This document shows, one piece after another, positions 1 to 12,700 of a stretch of DNA of 64,000 bases. A program made the translations under genes and the position numbers. The notes under the pieces are model-generated. The model was not told the origin of the DNA. It searched no databases and was given only the letters and a program-made list of their open reading frames with translations. The stretch's first letter is position 1; each line of letters begins with the position of its first letter. Location: assembly GCA_015183035.1 (NCBI GenBank), contig JACZZP010000022.1, positions 62,001 through 126,000 of the forward strand, read 5' to 3'. The DNA comes from Meloidogyne chitwoodi. Its lineage: Eukaryota; Nematoda; Chromadorea; Rhabditida; Meloidogynidae.

Positions 1-74
1 GATGTTTTTGTACTCCAATTTTAAAATTTTATCACTTAATTTTATAATTAATTTTTTGAAAAAATTATGTATAG

Positions 75-227
75 GGAGATATTGAAAGTCGTCAATCGCA
101 ATTAAGTGTTAGTCCCTGTGGTTATCTAGCAAGCACTACAACACTTAATCCTTCCACTGCTGCAATATCACAACGTCCATCACCTCGTCCATCTTATAAT
201 GGAAGAATGGAGAATGGACGACATTGA
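75..227 (+). CDS. Last exon of an unrecognised gene (3' partial)
   Basis: A reading frame opens right after a T-rich acceptor ending at 74 and runs 50 codons to TGA at 225-227. The peptide is Ser/Pro/Thr-rich (it contains SPCGYLASTTTLNPS and QRPSPRPSYNGR) and shows no domain. Exon status rests on the acceptor, the open frame and codon-like composition compared with the flanking AT-rich DNA. The rest of the gene is left of the window. No function can be assigned. Confidence 0.5.
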   Translation, partial: GDIESRQSQLSVSPCGYLASTTTLNPSTAAISQRPSPRPSYNGRMENGRH

Positions 228-540
228 ATATATAAATCAACGAGAAAAAGACACAATTTTTCTTATGCTCATTCAGTTTGTAAATAAATTTAAAAATTCA
301 AACCCAAACTGAAAATGAGTGCCTTTTTGTCCTCATTTTTCTCATACAATTCATTCTTTTTTTTTGTATAAATAATAATAATAATAAACATATGTAAAAC
401 TTACATAGTTTATTGTAAAAATTTACAATTCTCAAATACTTTTACAACCTTAAATTAACAATTCAAATTTCTTCTACAAACTTTAAATTTACAATTCAAA
501 TTTCTTTTGATTCAATCAAAGTTGTGAAATTTTTAATTTT

Positions 541-652
541 GCAAGTCTAGTCGTTGGCCGATTTGCCGCAGTAGTCTTTGCTTCTTTATCTCTAATTCTC
601 TTTATTTAAAATACAATTTTGTGATCAATCTCGGCCTGCGACTAGTCGGGTT
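541..652. repeat. Palindromic MITE-like element, copy 1
   Basis: A 112-bp element with GC-rich imperfect terminal inverted repeats (ends CTAGTCGTTGGCCGA and CTGCGACTAGTCGGG). Its AT-rich core keeps short words (CTCTAATTCTC, reverse GAATTAGAG) also found in the copies at 18369-18478 and 26006-26094. It sits 190 bp upstream of copb-2. No coding capacity. The remainder of the 228-842 gap holds nothing else I can identify. Confidence 0.55.
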
Positions 653-826
653 GTTCCAGTTTTTCATTTTCCTTTTATTTATTTTTCCCCACTTTTCTAT
701 TTAATCTATTCGCTCATTTTTTGTTTCCACATTGCTCTTTTCATCCACGTCAATATTCGACGGAGTTTTTTTTCTTTAATTTGTTATTTGTTGATTTTAT
801 TATTTAGAGTTGCTATTAATAACAAA

Positions 827-836
827 ACCATTTTAG
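827..836 (+). promoter_or_regulatory. Candidate spliced-leader acceptor of copb-2
   Basis: A consensus nematode 3' splice site (ACCATTTTAG) lies 6 nt before the copb-2 ATG with no matching upstream exon visible. This is the usual arrangement for SL trans-splicing. It is inferred from position and motif only. Confidence 0.4.
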
Positions 837-842
837 AAAATA

Positions 843-3800
843 ATGCCTTTACGTCTCGACATAAAGAGAAATTTGTTAGCACGAAGCGATCGGGTGAAAT
901 CAATTGATTTGCACCCAACTGAACCATGGACATTGGTTTCTCTTTATAATGGGCATGTTCATATTTGGAATCATGAAAATCAGCAATTGGTTAAATCATT
1001 TGAGGTTATTTTTTTAATTTCTTAAGAATTCTTACAAATCATTTTAAGGTTTGTGAGTTGCCTGTACGCGCTGCTAAATTCATTTTTCGTAAAAATTGGA
1101 TAGTAACTGGTTCAGATGATATGCAACTTCGTATATTCAATTATAACACATTGGAGCGAGTGCATCAAATGGTGAGTAATGCTTAAGGCCAGAGTTTAAC
1201 TCAATAAATTCAGGAAGCTCACTCCGACTATTTGCGATCGATTGCTGTGCATCCAACTCAGCCATTTCTTTTGACTAGTTCAGACGATATGCTAGTTAAA
1301 TTGTGGGATTGGGAAGATAAATTCAAACTAAAACAGACATTTGAAGGTTTATTTTAGTTTTTTTGGATTTAACTTGAGAAGCGACTTGTCATCTCTTGGG
1401 CATTAACTTATATTCTATTAGATTATCACAGATTTGTCGAACTATTTCTTCTCTCTTCAGCCATTCCCTCCATATACTAATCCGTGTGAAATAAGGGTTC
1501 CCTTAACAATCAGTTGGCAATGATTAAATATATTTTAAACTGATTTGGAGACTAATTTTTTTCTCCGATGAATGTTGTCTAATCTTCTCTATGAGCCATC
1601 GTCCTATTTTTATACACTTAGTCAATGCAAGTGTAACAATTTTTAAGTTGACTAGATTTCCTCGCTATTACAAAAAGTCTAGAATCGATAAAGCGAACTG
1701 TTGAGTTTTCCCATTTTGTAACATCATTCTACATATAAGAAGATACTTAAGTCTTTACACAAGGGTTTTTTGTGTTTCATCTTATGGTTCGTTTGATTTT
1801 TCCAAAATTGACTAAAATAGGATTGATTTGATATACATATCCTCGTTCTCGCTTTCAGTATTTTATCAATTCTTCCATTTTTCATTTTAGGCCACACTCA
1901 TTATGTAATGCAACTAGTTATCAATCCAAAAGACAATAATACATTTGCTACAGCTTCGCTTGATAAAACAATAAAAGTGTGGCAACTTGGAAGTTCTACA
2001 CCAAATTTTACTCTAGAGGGTCATGAGAAAGGAGTAAGATTGTATTTTTGTGACAATTAACTTCAATGGTGTCAATCATGTTAAAAAATTTTAGGTGAAT
2101 TGTGTGGATTATTATCATAGTGGAGACAAGCCTTATTTAATTTCTGGAGCAGATGATAGACTAATCAAAATTTGGGATTATCAAAACAAAACTTGTGTTG
2201 CAACATTAGATGGACATGCACACAATGTTTCTGCTGTTTGTTTTCATCCAGAGTTGCCAATCATTGTTACTGGATCTGAAGATGCAACTGTTAGAATTTG
2301 GCATGCAAACACTAATAGGTAGTGTGGAAAGGTTTTTTAAATTTAAACTAATTTTTCTGAACACAAAACATGTTGTTAGTTAAGTGGCTTATGATTATAA
2401 TTTATATTGCTGTTCACGTTCTGAACATTAAAAATGTCATTGATGAGACTTTCATCCTTGCTATGAAGCTGCTAATATTTTCAATATTTAAAATATATTA
2501 ATTAAATAAATCCTTAAAAATTAAGGCTTGAAACAACATTAAATTATGGACTTGAACGTGTTTGGTGTATCACAGCACAGCGTGGATCAAATAAAATTGC
2601 TATTGGTTATGATGAAGGTTCTGTAACCATAAAGTTGGGTCGAGAAGAACCTGCTGTCTCTATGGATTCAACTGGAAAATTGTTATGGGCAAAACATACA
2701 GATATTCAACAAGTTAATTTAAGAGCAGCGGATGAACAAACATTGGAGCAAGCGCAAGGTTTTTTGCTAAATTTTAATTATTTTCTGTTGTTGTTTGTTG
2801 GTCAACCAAGATTTAACAATGTAATTTTCCCTATTTTGCGCCTAAATGCCAAAATCATGATGAGTTAAATGTTGTTTTTGAATATTATCTACAGATCATT
2901 CTTGGTTAAGTGGATTTATCCTTGTTTTGTGGGTTGGAGGGTATGGGTTCAATAATTTTCATGTGCAATGAAGAAATTTCATCAGAGCCAATTCTTTGAT
3001 GATGCGAAATATGATATTTGTGATGATAGGTCTGAGCACAGTTTTTTAAAATTTCATTTAACTTTTTTGAAATGATTTTTTAATGTTGAGCAATTGTTTA
3101 AAATTAATTAAAAATCAGACGGTGAACGCTTGGCACTCGCAGTCAAAGACATGGGCTCAATTGAATTGTATCCTCAAAAATTGCAACATTCTCCCAACGG
3201 TCGTTTTGTTGTTGTTTGTGGGGATGGCGAATATATTATTTACACGGCAACAGCTTTGCGAAATAAATCATTTGGTTCAAGCCTTGATTTTGCATGGGCG
3301 AATGATTCAAACATGTACGCGGTGCAAGAAAGTTCACAGATGATTAAGCTGTTTAAGAATTTTAAGGTTTTTTTAATATTAATTTCAACTTCTACGCTTT
3401 CAACATTTAGGAATTTCTCCAAATACGTCCGGATACTTCTATTGAAGGGATTGATGGTGGTCATTTGTTATCAGCACGTTCTTCTGGTTCACTTCTCTTT
3501 TATGATTGGGACACTGGTCATGTTATTCGTCGTATCGAAATTGTTGCTAAACGTGTTTTTTGGAGTGAAAATGGCGATATGGTTGCTATAGCAAGTGATG
3601 AACAGCTTTATATTTTGCGTTATGATTCTGAAGCTGTTTCAAATAAAAATGTGACTGATATTGGGCCTGATGGAGTTGAAGAAGCATTTGATGTTATTGG
3701 TTTATTTTTATTTTTAACTTACATAATTTTTGTTTTTTTTCAAGGCGAGCTGACTGAATCTGTAAAAACGGGACTTTGGGTTGGTTGTTGCTTTATTTTT

Positions 3801-5557
3801 ACAACAACCTTGAACCGCCTTAGCTACTATGTTGGAGGTGAAGTTGTTACAATTGCACATATGGATCGTCCACTTTATTTGGTTTTATAAATGAATTTAA
3901 ATAGCTTGTTTTTTATTTTAGCTTGGATATTTGGCAAAAGAAAATCGTCTCTTTGCCTGTGACAAAGACCACAACATCGTTTCATATAAAATTTTGCTGA
4001 CAGTTTTGGAATATCAAACAGCGGTGATGCGTCGCGATTTTGATGCAGCAGACACAATTCTTAAGTCAATACCTGAAAGTCAATGCACGAGAGTGGCTCA
4101 GTTTTTGGAGAAACAGGTTTATATTTTGTAATCTTTGTGGGGATTTCTTTAGTCAGTTAATGATGGTTCACAATGAGTTATAAAGTTTTTTTCATTTATT
4201 GGAAAAAGCGGTTGTAGTTTAGCGGATTTGTGTTGGTTTGACGTAATTTAGTTGGTGGTTCGATTCCATCTGCATGCAATGATGAAATTCATGCCTCTTG
4301 GTCTGTGTTATTGACGATAGATTGATAATAATATGTGGCTCTGAGCATGCAGATTTTTTTGTAAAATTTTTTATGTGTTTTGATTTAATCTTTTTAATAT
4401 ATTTAATTTTATTATTTTTTTCAAGGGATTCAAAAAACAAGCTCTAGCTGTTAGTAAGGACGCTCAAGTTTGCTTTATACTTTTTGTTTTAATAATCTTC
4501 GATTTTTATTTTTAGCATAGATTTGAGTTATCTCTTTCACTTGGAGATTTAAACGTTGCCTACGAATTAGCACAACAATCGGATAGTGAAGAAAAATGGA
4601 AGCAACTTGCACATGCAGCAACTATTCGTTCAGAATTGCGATTGGCTGGTGAATGCTTGGCTAAAGCTCATGATTTTGGTGGCCTTCTTTTGCTTGCATC
4701 GTGTTCTGGTTCTAATAAATTAGTATTATTTTATGACTATAATTTTTTATATTTATTTTTCATCAAACTATTTATTGTTAAATTTAATTTCTTTTATTTA
4801 AAAATATATTTAAAACTTCATTTGAGAGCCCTGGGCTCGACGGGTCTGACTGTTATCTGCATGTTTATCATTTTAATAATTTCATGAGATCAGTCTAGAT
4901 TCGTCGAGCGCTTGATGCACTCTTGCTGATAATAATTTTAAAAAAATACAATTTAAATTCTTCAATTTTTTTTAAATTAATGTGTGAAATTTTTATATAT
5001 TCTTAGATGTCGCAACTTGCTAAAGAATCCTACAACAATAATCAACACAATGTTTCCTTCCTTTCTTCTTTTCTTCTAGGCGATTTAGAACAATGTTTGG
5101 AAATCCTTGTTGAGAATGGGAGGATTCCGGAGGCCGCCTTCTTTGCCCACACATATACTCCATCTCAAGTTCCAAAATTGCTGAGTTTGTGGAAAGAGTC
5201 AGCTACAGAAAAATTGGCTGGAATTAATAAACGAGTATCAAATAATTTTTTTATTTTAAAAAACTGCTTTTCTAACTTTTTTCTTTTGTTTTCTAGAATG
5301 TTGGTGAAAGTCTTGCTGATCCATTGAAATATGAGAATTTGTTCCCTGGATATGACAAGGCAATTGAACTCGAGAAACAAAGAAATACAAATGGATGTGA
5401 AAATGGAAAATTTTTAGAGGAAGAACTTGAAAAACTTGAAAAACTTGAAAAACTTTCTTATGATTTAGAAGAAGAAGAGCCTGATAAGGTGGATGATTCT
5501 GAAAATAGTTCTAATTCAATCAACAATGATTGTGAAGAAGAAGAGAAGGAATCATAA
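843..5557 (+). CDS. copb-2: Coatomer subunit beta' (COPI coat)
   Basis: Fourteen exons splice to 874 aa: 843-1004, 1049-1171, 1214-1346, 1891-2033, 2095-2318, 2526-2758, 3119-3366, 3411-3699, 3745-3881, 3922-4116, 4426-4467, 4516-4722, 5007-5234, 5297-5557. The start [20 protein letters not shown] and the WD40 repeats of the first ~300 residues ([33 protein letters not shown]) are those of beta'-COP; the second propeller and alpha-solenoid follow ([31 protein letters not shown]). The protein binds cargo dilysine motifs in Golgi-to-ER coats. The length is close to animal orthologues (about 900 aa). The last 50 residues are acidic low complexity with a KLEKLEKL repeat. Introns 6 and 10 hold SINE-like elements and intron 12 a GC-rich imperfect inverted repeat. 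naa-10 follows 271 bp downstream on the same strand. Confidence 0.97.
2897..3041 (+). repeat. tRNA-derived SINE-like element, copy A
   Basis: In copb-2 intron 6. It has a perfect Pol III A box (TGGTTAAGTGG) and a decayed B box (GGTTCAATAAT) about 40 nt further on, followed by a tail sharing TGCAATGA.GAAATT.CAT and TCTGAGCA with the element at 4208-4352. The body is tRNA-like but does not fold to a full cloverleaf. Element ends are approximate. Confidence 0.55.
4208..4352 (+). repeat. tRNA-derived SINE-like element, copy B
   Basis: In copb-2 intron 10. It has a perfect A box (TAGTTTAGCGG, 4214-4224) and a perfect B box (GGTTCGATTCC, 4257-4267), then a non-tRNA t​ail ending GCTCTGAGCATGCAG that matches copy A in order. 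Acceptor stems do not pair, so it is not a functional tRNA. Two members with the same tail in one gene indicate a dispersed family. Confidence 0.6.
4814..4905. repeat. GC-rich imperfect inverted repeat in copb-2 intron 12
   Basis: GGGCTCGACGGGTCTGACTG on the left is mirrored by ATCAGTCTAGATTCGTCGAGCG about 50 nt later. The block stands out from the AT-rich intron and may be a small fold-back element. No other copy was seen in the window. Confidence 0.35.
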
Positions 5558-5828
5558 ATTTAAGGTTTTTTAAAGATTACATAATAGAATAATAAATGTG
5601 ATTTGTTAAAAATAGACAATTTTTTTCGTTTTTATATATTTATTTTTAAAGAAAAATTCCATTTTCAAACAATTTTTTTTTGTTTTGTATAAAATTTGGT
5701 TATTACTTTATTATTATCTTTATATGTTTTTGAACAATTTATATTTTAATGAAAGGATTATTTGGTTATATGTTTTATTTTTGTTTTGTAATTATTTTTT
5801 TAGTAGTTTTCATTGAAAAAATACAAAG

Positions 5829-6538
5829 ATGAATATTCGTCCTGCCACATGCGATGATTTAATTAAAATGCAGCAGTGTAATTTGCTCTGCCTTCCTGAG
5901 AATTATCAGTTAAAATACTACATGTATCACGTGGTTAATTTAAATACATTTTTAACACAAATTTTGTGATTTTTTTGTAGCTCTCTTGGCCCCAACTTTC
6001 GTATGTCGCAGCAGATCACAAAGGCAATATTGTTGGTTATGTTCTCGCAAAAATGGAAGAAGAGGCTGACGAAGATCCTCATGGTCACGTTACGTCATTA
6101 GCTGTTAAGCGCACCTTCCGTCGGCTTGGAATTGCTCAGAAGCTAATGAATCAGGCTGCTCGTGCAATGATTGAAGTGTTTGTTATTTTAATTATTTTTA
6201 CTTTTGATATATTAATTTTATGTGTACCTCTGACTTAGATTAACCTAATAGAAATGAAAATTATTTTTTTTTATAGTTATAATGCTCGATATGTTTATTT
6301 GCATGTCAGACATACTAATCGGGCTGCTCTCAGTTTGTATAAAAACACTTTATGTTTTGAGATATCTGATTTGGAGCCAAAATATTATGCAGATGGCGAG
6401 GATGCTTATCTAATGAGGCGATCTCTGGTTTGTTTTTTTAATTAAATAAACTTATGATTCATTTATATACCGTTTTAGGTCCAATTTGCCAAAGAACACA
6501 ATATTACTACAAACATTGTTCCATCAGAGAAATCATAA
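5829..6538 (+). CDS. naa-10: N-alpha-acetyltransferase 10, NatA catalytic subunit
   Basis: Four exons (5829-5933, 5981-6177, 6277-6427, 6479-6538) give 170 aa. It is a GNAT fold throughout: [19 protein letters not shown] at the start, [12 protein letters not shown], the acetyl-CoA loop RRLGIA in [18 protein letters not shown], then [17 protein letters not shown] and [16 protein letters not shown], all close to animal NAA10/ARD1. The enzyme acetylates protein N-termini on the ribosome together with NAA15. The first donor is taken at 5934 because this restores the family length at HxLSWPQ. The long acidic tail of vertebrate NAA10 is missing. It lies between copb-2 and the SLC41 gene on the same strand, 271 and 191 bp from them; a T-rich AG acceptor ends at 5803. 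Confidence 0.96.
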
Positions 6539-6729
6539 TAATTACCAAATGTCTATACAATCAAAAAACATTTATATAGGTATTCTAATTTCATTTAAAA
6601 ATGATTCTCGTTTACAACATTTTTGTTAAATAAAATTATTATTGATTTAAATAATTTATAATTTTGGTATTATCCATTTATTTTTAATCTATTTGTGTAC
6701 TTTTTTATTAAAATATTTTTCTAAAAAGA

Positions 6730-9700
6730 ATGCATAATGATACAAAAAAGGTTATTAATGATTCTTCTACTTCAAACGGCAAAGTTGACTTTATTGAGAT
6801 GAAGAAAAGGTTTAAATTTGAAGAATCAAATTATGTTGATTCTGTGGCTAGTAACAGCTTTAAAAATGTTGAATTGACTGATGATACAGAGAAAATAGGT
6901 TTTTTAATGTTTTTTTTAATTCTGAACTTGTTTTTCAATGTATTTGTAGTAAATGGACAGGATAACGGCGACAACGATATAGGCTTTGGAGGAAACGATT
7001 TTGTCGAATTGCCCCCCTTGGATGGACGCGATCCTCATAGACATTTAAATGTGACTAGGCCAGAGCCTTCTTTGATTCTTTTGTTTGAGGTTTTTAAAAA
7101 TTTTTGAAGATATTAAAGTAATTTAAAGATGCTTTTTCCTTTTTTAATTGCTGGTTTGGGAATGGTATTTGCTGGCCTAGTTTTTGATCAAGTACAACAT
7201 TGGCCATTTTATCAGGCAAAATATTTTTAAATTTTAAGTTGTGAGAATTATATAAATTTGTTAATTTTTTAAATTATAATTTTAAGGAAGTACCCCAAGC
7301 ATTAATTCTCGTTCCTGCTTTACTTGGCCTTAAAGGAAATTTGGAAATGACTTTGGCTAGTCGTCTTTCAACTCAATCAAATACTGGAAAATTGGATAGC
7401 TTACAACAGGTTTTGATTATGTTATAAAATTTTCAAAAAATCTAATTCCTTTTGGAAATCCTAGGGAGACCATTTTTTGATTCTTTTAACTTTGAACCAA
7501 AATTAAAAAAATAATTTGAAATATTTTAGGCATATTCTATCGTCATTGCAAATATTGCATTAATTGAAGCTCAAGCCATTGTTGTGACTGTAAATATTTT
7601 TTAATAAGTTTTTTTCTTTATTTTTAAAATTTTAGTTTTTGGCTACCGCTGTAGCAATGGCTCTTTCTTGGATTCCACGTGGCCAACTTGACTGGGAACA
7701 CGCAACACTTTTGGGTGCTGCTGCTGTTACTACTGCATCTTTTGCTTCTTTAACTCTTTCGGTAATTTTTAAAAATATTTTTTTATTATTATTTTTAAGT
7801 TGGTAATGATTGTTGTAATAATTGGCTCTAAGAGATGGAATATTAATCCAGACAATGTTGCTACACCGATCGCTGCTTCTTTGGGTAATTTTTGATAATA
7901 TTATTTTTTTATTAAAATTTAATTTTTTTAAATAAAATAGTCTTATATTGTAGTAAAGTTGATTTTTACAATTATTCCTCGCTGTACATAGGAATTAAAT
8001 AATCGTTTAAGAGCATGTGCCGCTATAGCTCAGCCGGTTAGAGCGTGGGTCTAATATAAAACTGGTGAGCCCAAGGTCGCAGGTTCGATCCCTGCTAGCG
8101 GCATTTAATTTTTCTTTCGTTTATAATTCAATTCTTAAACTAAAAAAGTATTTCAAATGAATTTTTGTTTTTTTCTAATTTATTTATGTTTAGTTTTTTA
8201 ATTTAAATTAACTATTTAAAGGTGATCTAACAACCTTAACCATTCTATCAGTCTTTGGCAGTATATTTTTTAGTGCTCATCGAACACAACATTGGCTAAA
8301 CATGTTTATTTTTTAATTTTTAGTTATACACTAATATTTTTAATTTTAAGGTTCGTTATTTTATTCTTCCTATTTATTTTTCCAATTTGTGCTGCCATAG
8401 CTAGCCGTGACTATTCAACTTGTCAAGTACTTCGATATGGTTGGTCACCAATTATATTTTCAATGTTAGTTTTAAAATTATAATTAATTTATAATTTAAA
8501 AAAAAAAGTTTTGTTTAAACTATTTTTATTTTTTATTAATAGTTTAAATTTTTAGGATGATTAGTAGCAGTGGAGGTTTTGTTTTGGGACGTGCTATAAT
8601 TAATTTTCAACAAATGCCACTTTATCAGCCTGTTATGAATGGTTTTTTAATTTTAAAAAATAAAAATATTATTTTTTAAATTAAATATAAAGGTGTTGGT
8701 GGAAATTTAGCAGCTGTTGCAGCATCTAAACTTTCAACTTTTTATCATCGAAGTTCAACGTTGGGAACACTTCCATTTGAATGGACTATAAGAAGATTTT
8801 ACTCGTTTTCTCGAGCATTTTTCTCTTCTGATGAGGTTATTTTATAATATTTTTTTTCATTTTTTTTGGGTTTACCTTGTTTGGCATTTATTTTTTTTTT
8901 AATTTTTAGGATAGTTGTTCAGCTCGTGTATTTCTAATGCTTTGTGTACCTGGACATATATTCTTCAATTGGGTTATTTCTACATTACATGTACATAGTG
9001 GTCAATATGTTCAAGGATCGTTATTCACTGCTTTATATTTGAGTGCTGCTTTGGCACAGGTTTGGTTATTTTTAATTAAATTTTTTTTAATTTTTTGGGA
9101 CTTTTAAGTAATGTAATTTTTTGTATTTTTATTTTTTAAAAATCGTTTCAATTTATTTTTAATATTTTTTTACTTTTAAAATTAGGGAAAAATATTAATT
9201 TATCTCTTTACAAATCATAGAATATATTTATATATTTTTAACCAATAATACTAAACATTTGTTGAGTAAATCTTCGCATTTTCTTTGTATTAGCAAGCAT
9301 TGGATATTGCCTTTTTTTTTTAATTTTTTTTTTATTTTTTAAGAATTATTTAACTTACTCTAAAACTGCTTGAACGCTCTTTTCCAATTCTAATTCATTT
9401 TTATTTATTAATAATAATTTTTGTTCATTTGTTATTATTGCCGTTTTTGTAGAAATAATATTATAATGATCTAAAGTATTGAGAAAAAGTTGTTTTATTT
9501 GTTCAAACTAAAAATTAATTTTTTTTAATTTATTTATTATAATATTATTTTAAAAAAATACCTCTTCATGCCTATAAGGTGTAATTTGAAGCCAAAGAGC
9601 ACAAATAATTGACCCAAGTAAATATTTTAATTTTTCAACTTTTCTAACTTCTTCTCCCTTCTCTTCGCAATTATTAACACCCCTGGCTATCATTACTATT

Positions 9701-12700
9701 TCAAAAGCTTCTGCACAATCAACACGTAATTCTTCTAATACAAAACCCCATAATTCATCCATTACATAAGGTGAATCATTCATTTGCTATTTTTTTATTA
9801 TTATTTTTTTTAATTTTATTTTTACCTGTTTAATAACACCGTTTATTCTTTCATGAAATTTTCTTGTCTGTTTTATCTAAATATTTAAAAAAAATAATTT
9901 ATTTTTTGTGATATTTACCTTTTCCTTAAACACATCAACTAATAATAACATTTCTTGATCACAAAGTCTACCATCAGTTGCTATTAATAATTGACAAAAA
10001 GTATCCACTGCCTTTAAATTTATTTTTATTAAACAAAAAAATATTTTTTGCCTGGCCAAGTTGTCCTTTGTTGTATTGTTTTTTGGCAGTTTTTATCAAA
10101 AATTCTCGTAAAAAGTCATCATCTAAGAAAAAAAATGAAAAAAAGTTAAACTGCTATTATCGCACGCTGTAGGATTCGAACCTACGCAGGGCTTGTCCCT
10201 ATTAGATTATAAGTCCAACGCCTTAACCACTCGGCCAAACGTGCATTCAATCAAATTAATTATTTATTCTTCTTACCTCCTGCATTGCATTCCTTTTCAC
10301 GTTGAATTGTATTAATTAATGCTTCAAAACCACGTAAATATTCTGTACAATTCTAAGCGAAAATTTTAATTTCTTTTTAAATTTTTTTTCTGTTTTTTAC
10401 TTTAAATTTATCTGTTAATATTGCACTTCTTAGTCGACATTCTTCAGCAATTGTTTGTAATTTTCTTTGTTTTTTATTATTTATTTTATTTTCCTTGTCT
10501 GATTTTAAAGTTTTTAATTTTTGTAAATTTACTGAATTTTTTAACATTTCAATTCCCCATTTTGTTGCGCAAATGTTTATTTTTCTCTTAAGAAATTTTT
10601 TTTATTTTTTTCTATTTTTTCAATAATAATTTGTATTTTAAAAATTCAGAACTTTAAATTTAAAAATCAGAATTAAAATTTCTAAATTAATATTAAAAAT
10701 ATTCATTTAAAAATTTTCTGGAAAACATTTATTAAAAATGTTCTGGAAAACATTTATTAAAACATTTTCCTGAAAACATTTATTAAAAATGTTCTGGAAA
10801 ACATTTATTAAAACATTTTCTGGAAAACATTTTTTAAAACATTTTCCTGAAAACATTTATTAAAAATGTTCTGGAAAACATTTATTAAAACATTTTCCGG
10901 AAAACATTTATTAAAACATTTTCCGGAAAACATTTATTAAAACATTTTCCGGAAAACATTTATTTAAACATTTTCCGGAAAACATTTTTTAAAACATTTT
11001 CCTGAAAACATTTATTAAAACATTTTCCGGAAAACATTTATTAAAAATATTTTTAATACACTCTATTTTACCCTTTGCTCTTCTTCCAACTTTTCCAACT
11101 TTGATTTTAACGTATTCAATACTATATCCATTTCTTTTTGCATTTTAGCTAATTCTGCTAGTGTTGTTGTTCTTTGATTTTTAAAAAAATATTTTTGTTG
11201 ATATTTTTCTTTAAATTCATTAATTTCATTTAAATCATTTGAATAAATCTGTGAATATTTTAAAATTAATTAATTAATTTTTAAAATTCCAAACTTCTTC
11301 TTTTTTCTCTTTATTAATTCTTTCTTCCATTTCAATATTTTCTTCATTTTGTAAATGTTCATTTTGTTCAATTTCACTCAATAATTCAATTATACTTCCA
11401 TTATTATTAATATTTCTCCATTTATTATTTGCTGTATTAGCTGCTCCAGCTACTGCTCTTTTTAAAACTATTAATTTATTCTTCTTTTTTAAATTTAATT
11501 TTGGGGAATTTTTATATTTTTGATGATGATTATGTTGTAATAAATGACGTAATCTGCTTGGTTGAGTGCCCATTAAATTATTGAGTGAAATTAAAATAAA
11601 TTAAAGTTTTTTGAATAGTTTTTGGAGTTTTTATTTTCAAATTTTGGGGGTTTTTTCTAAAATATATTTTTTATTTTTTTTATTTTCTAAAGTAGACTTT
11701 GGTGTTGTTAGACAGTTTATAACAGAGTTTTTGACTATATTTTAATTAAAAAATTTTTTCTTTATTTTTAAGTATTTTTTCAAACCAGTTGAGATTTAAA
11801 TTTTTTTTATTGGAAATTAATTATTTTAACAGAATTAATAAATTTCTTATTAGGTAACTATTATTATTTTTAAATAAAAATGGCATTTTTTAATTAAATA
11901 AATTTTCCTCATCTATTTTTATTCAATTATTTTTTTCTATATTTTTCTTTTTTTTTTAACTTTTTTAAAGCCTATACTTAAAAAATATATAAAAAAGGAA
12001 AGAGACAGCAGGTGCCTTTAAGGGAGATTTAAAAGATTTTTTTGTTGGAATAAAATAAAATTATTGGACAGAAAAAATAGTGAAAATGACAAAAATTATT
12101 ATTTTTTATTTTTATGTAAATGTAAAAAAAATTTTTATTATTTAAAAATATTTAAATAAAAAATAAAAGGTTTTATAAAAGGTTTTATAAAAGGTTAAAA
12201 CCGCTGCCTCCCCTAATTTTTAACTTCTTATCTAGTGAACCATGAACAATATTTTTATTTTTATATATTTTTTTGATTATTTTTTAAATATTCTAATAGT
12301 GCCTTTTAAGTTTTTAAGGATTTATTTTTTAATATTTTTTTATTTTTTTAAATTCAAATCCTTCCCTCATTAATTTTCTCCCTACGTTTCCCATAAAATT
12401 TAAAATTTTAATTTATTTATTTTTAGGTAATTATTTTATTGTATGTATGCCAATGGTTAGTGCCATTAATGTGGATATGGAAACAAGTATTTTTTTTTTA
12501 ATTTTTTAAAATTTATTTAATATTTTTTAGAATCCAGATAATGCAGCAATTCCTTATTTGACAGCATTGGGTGATCTTTTGGGAACAGCTTTTCTTTATA
12601 TTTCTTTTTGTATATTAAATCTGCTTAAACCTGAAGATTTAATAAATCATCAAATAATTGAACAAAATAATCATCATCAACATTCTTCTAATACTCAAAA

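Noticed and set aside
8324..8350. Use of the earlier acceptor at 8323 in SLC41
   Set aside because: It keeps frame but adds nine residues not matched in the family; the acceptor at 8350 fits better. An isoform cannot be excluded.
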